NCBI GenBank assembly: GCA_021820675.1
Contig: JAKADI010000139.1
Location: forward strand, 1-5,826
Length of the DNA stretch: 5,826 nucleotides
Reading direction: 5' to 3'
Origin: Bacillota bacterium
GTDB taxonomy: Bacteria; Bacillota; Sulfobacillia; Sulfobacillales; Sulfobacillaceae
This document shows, piece after piece, positions 5,679 to 5,826 of this stretch. How positions within the stretch are numbered: position 1 is the first letter of the stretch; every line of letters starts with the position of its first letter. The notes beneath the pieces were generated by a model. The model was given only the letters and a program-made list of their open reading frames with translations, was not told the origin of the DNA and did not search any database. The translations under genes were made by a program, and so were the position numbers.

Positions 5679-5701
5679 GGAAGAGGGATTGCCCCTTCCT
5701 C
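5677..5701. terminator. Strong hairpin at the stop codon of the orphan ORF
   Basis: GAGGAAG plus GGG (5677-5683, 5685-5687) pairs with CCCCTTCCTC (5692-5701) around an ATTG loop, giving ten pairs with one bulged A (5684). The last two bases of the ORF's TGA are in the stem. On the plus strand CCCCCTATGG follows, with no T-run. On the minus strand AATCC and then TTTTT follow (5671-5667), so it looks better as a terminator for a leftward transcript entering from the right. It may act in both directions. Confidence 0.45.
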
Positions 5702-5716
5702 CCCCCTATGGTGAGA

Positions 5717-5826
5717 TTATCCTTTGGGTCCCCAGACTTGACCCGCGAACTCTGCATAGTTGCCCATCCAATAGGGACATGGCGACTACGGCACCTGGAC
5801 GTGACCGAAGCCAGCGAAACATGTGC
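5717..5826 (-). other. Possible 3' end of a minus-strand gene, interrupted by a stop
   Basis: On the minus strand, one frame reads from the right edge as TCFAGFGHVQVP, then TAG (5788-5786), then 22 residues (SPCPYWMGNYAEFAGQVWGP followed by Lys-Gly) to TAA at 5719-5717. The stop lies 15 bases ahead of the hairpin at 5701, which has its T-run on this strand; that is the spacing of a gene end. The TAG could be a nonsense change of TGG (Trp). The stretch is too short to recognise, and the plus strand is also open here from ATG 5708 but lacks a Shine-Dalgarno site. This is a weak call. Confidence 0.2.

Noticed and set aside
5708..5826. Plus-strand frame open from ATG 5708 to the right edge.
   Set aside because: The ATG follows a C-rich run with no Shine-Dalgarno site, and only 39 codons are visible with no recognisable motif.

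Overview
The window is about half G+C. Its strong purine-rich Shine-Dalgarno sites (including AAGGAGGT), its TTG and GTG starts and its consensus sigma-A type promoters suggest a Gram-positive bacterium of the Bacillota. A moderate-GC environmental lineage such as Sulfobacillus or Alicyclobacillus would fit, but that is inference and no marker gene is present.

Left block (1-2659, all plus strand). The gene for an ornithine cyclodeaminase/mu-crystallin family NAD(P)-dependent enzyme enters from the left edge with its start cut off. After a 146-bp gap come a GntR/FCD-type repressor and an EamA/DMT 10-helix permease, which are closely spaced and probably cotranscribed. The regulator has its own promoter, and a perfect 18-bp palindrome covers the -10 box, which suggests autoregulation. 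Enzyme, one-component regulator and small-metabolite permease together suggest a module that handles an amino or imino acid. The substrate cannot be read from the sequence.

Middle block (2660-4820, plus strand). A 288-bp gap ends in a textbook promoter (TTGACA, 17 bp, TATAAT) and a near-perfect Shine-Dalgarno site. They drive a two-gene operon: a TetR-family regulator with a TTG start, then a complete FabF-like 3-oxoacyl-ACP synthase II with a GTG start and an intact Cys-His-His triad. With no acpP or other fab genes beside it, this FabF looks like an accessory, separately controlled elongation enzyme.

Right block (4821-5826). A gap of about 440 bp has no convincing gene. It contains a canonical intrinsic terminator that works only on the minus strand, although no minus-strand gene is evident to its right. 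Next comes a plus-strand ORF for an acidic protein of up to 138 residues that I do not recognise. A strong hairpin starts at its stop codon and has a T-run on the minus-strand side. The last ~120 bp may hold the 3' end of a minus-strand gene, but one in-frame stop makes this uncertain.

No rRNA, tRNA, CRISPR array, insertion sequence or phage gene was seen. The least explained parts are the orphan acidic protein and the minus-strand terminator without a gene.
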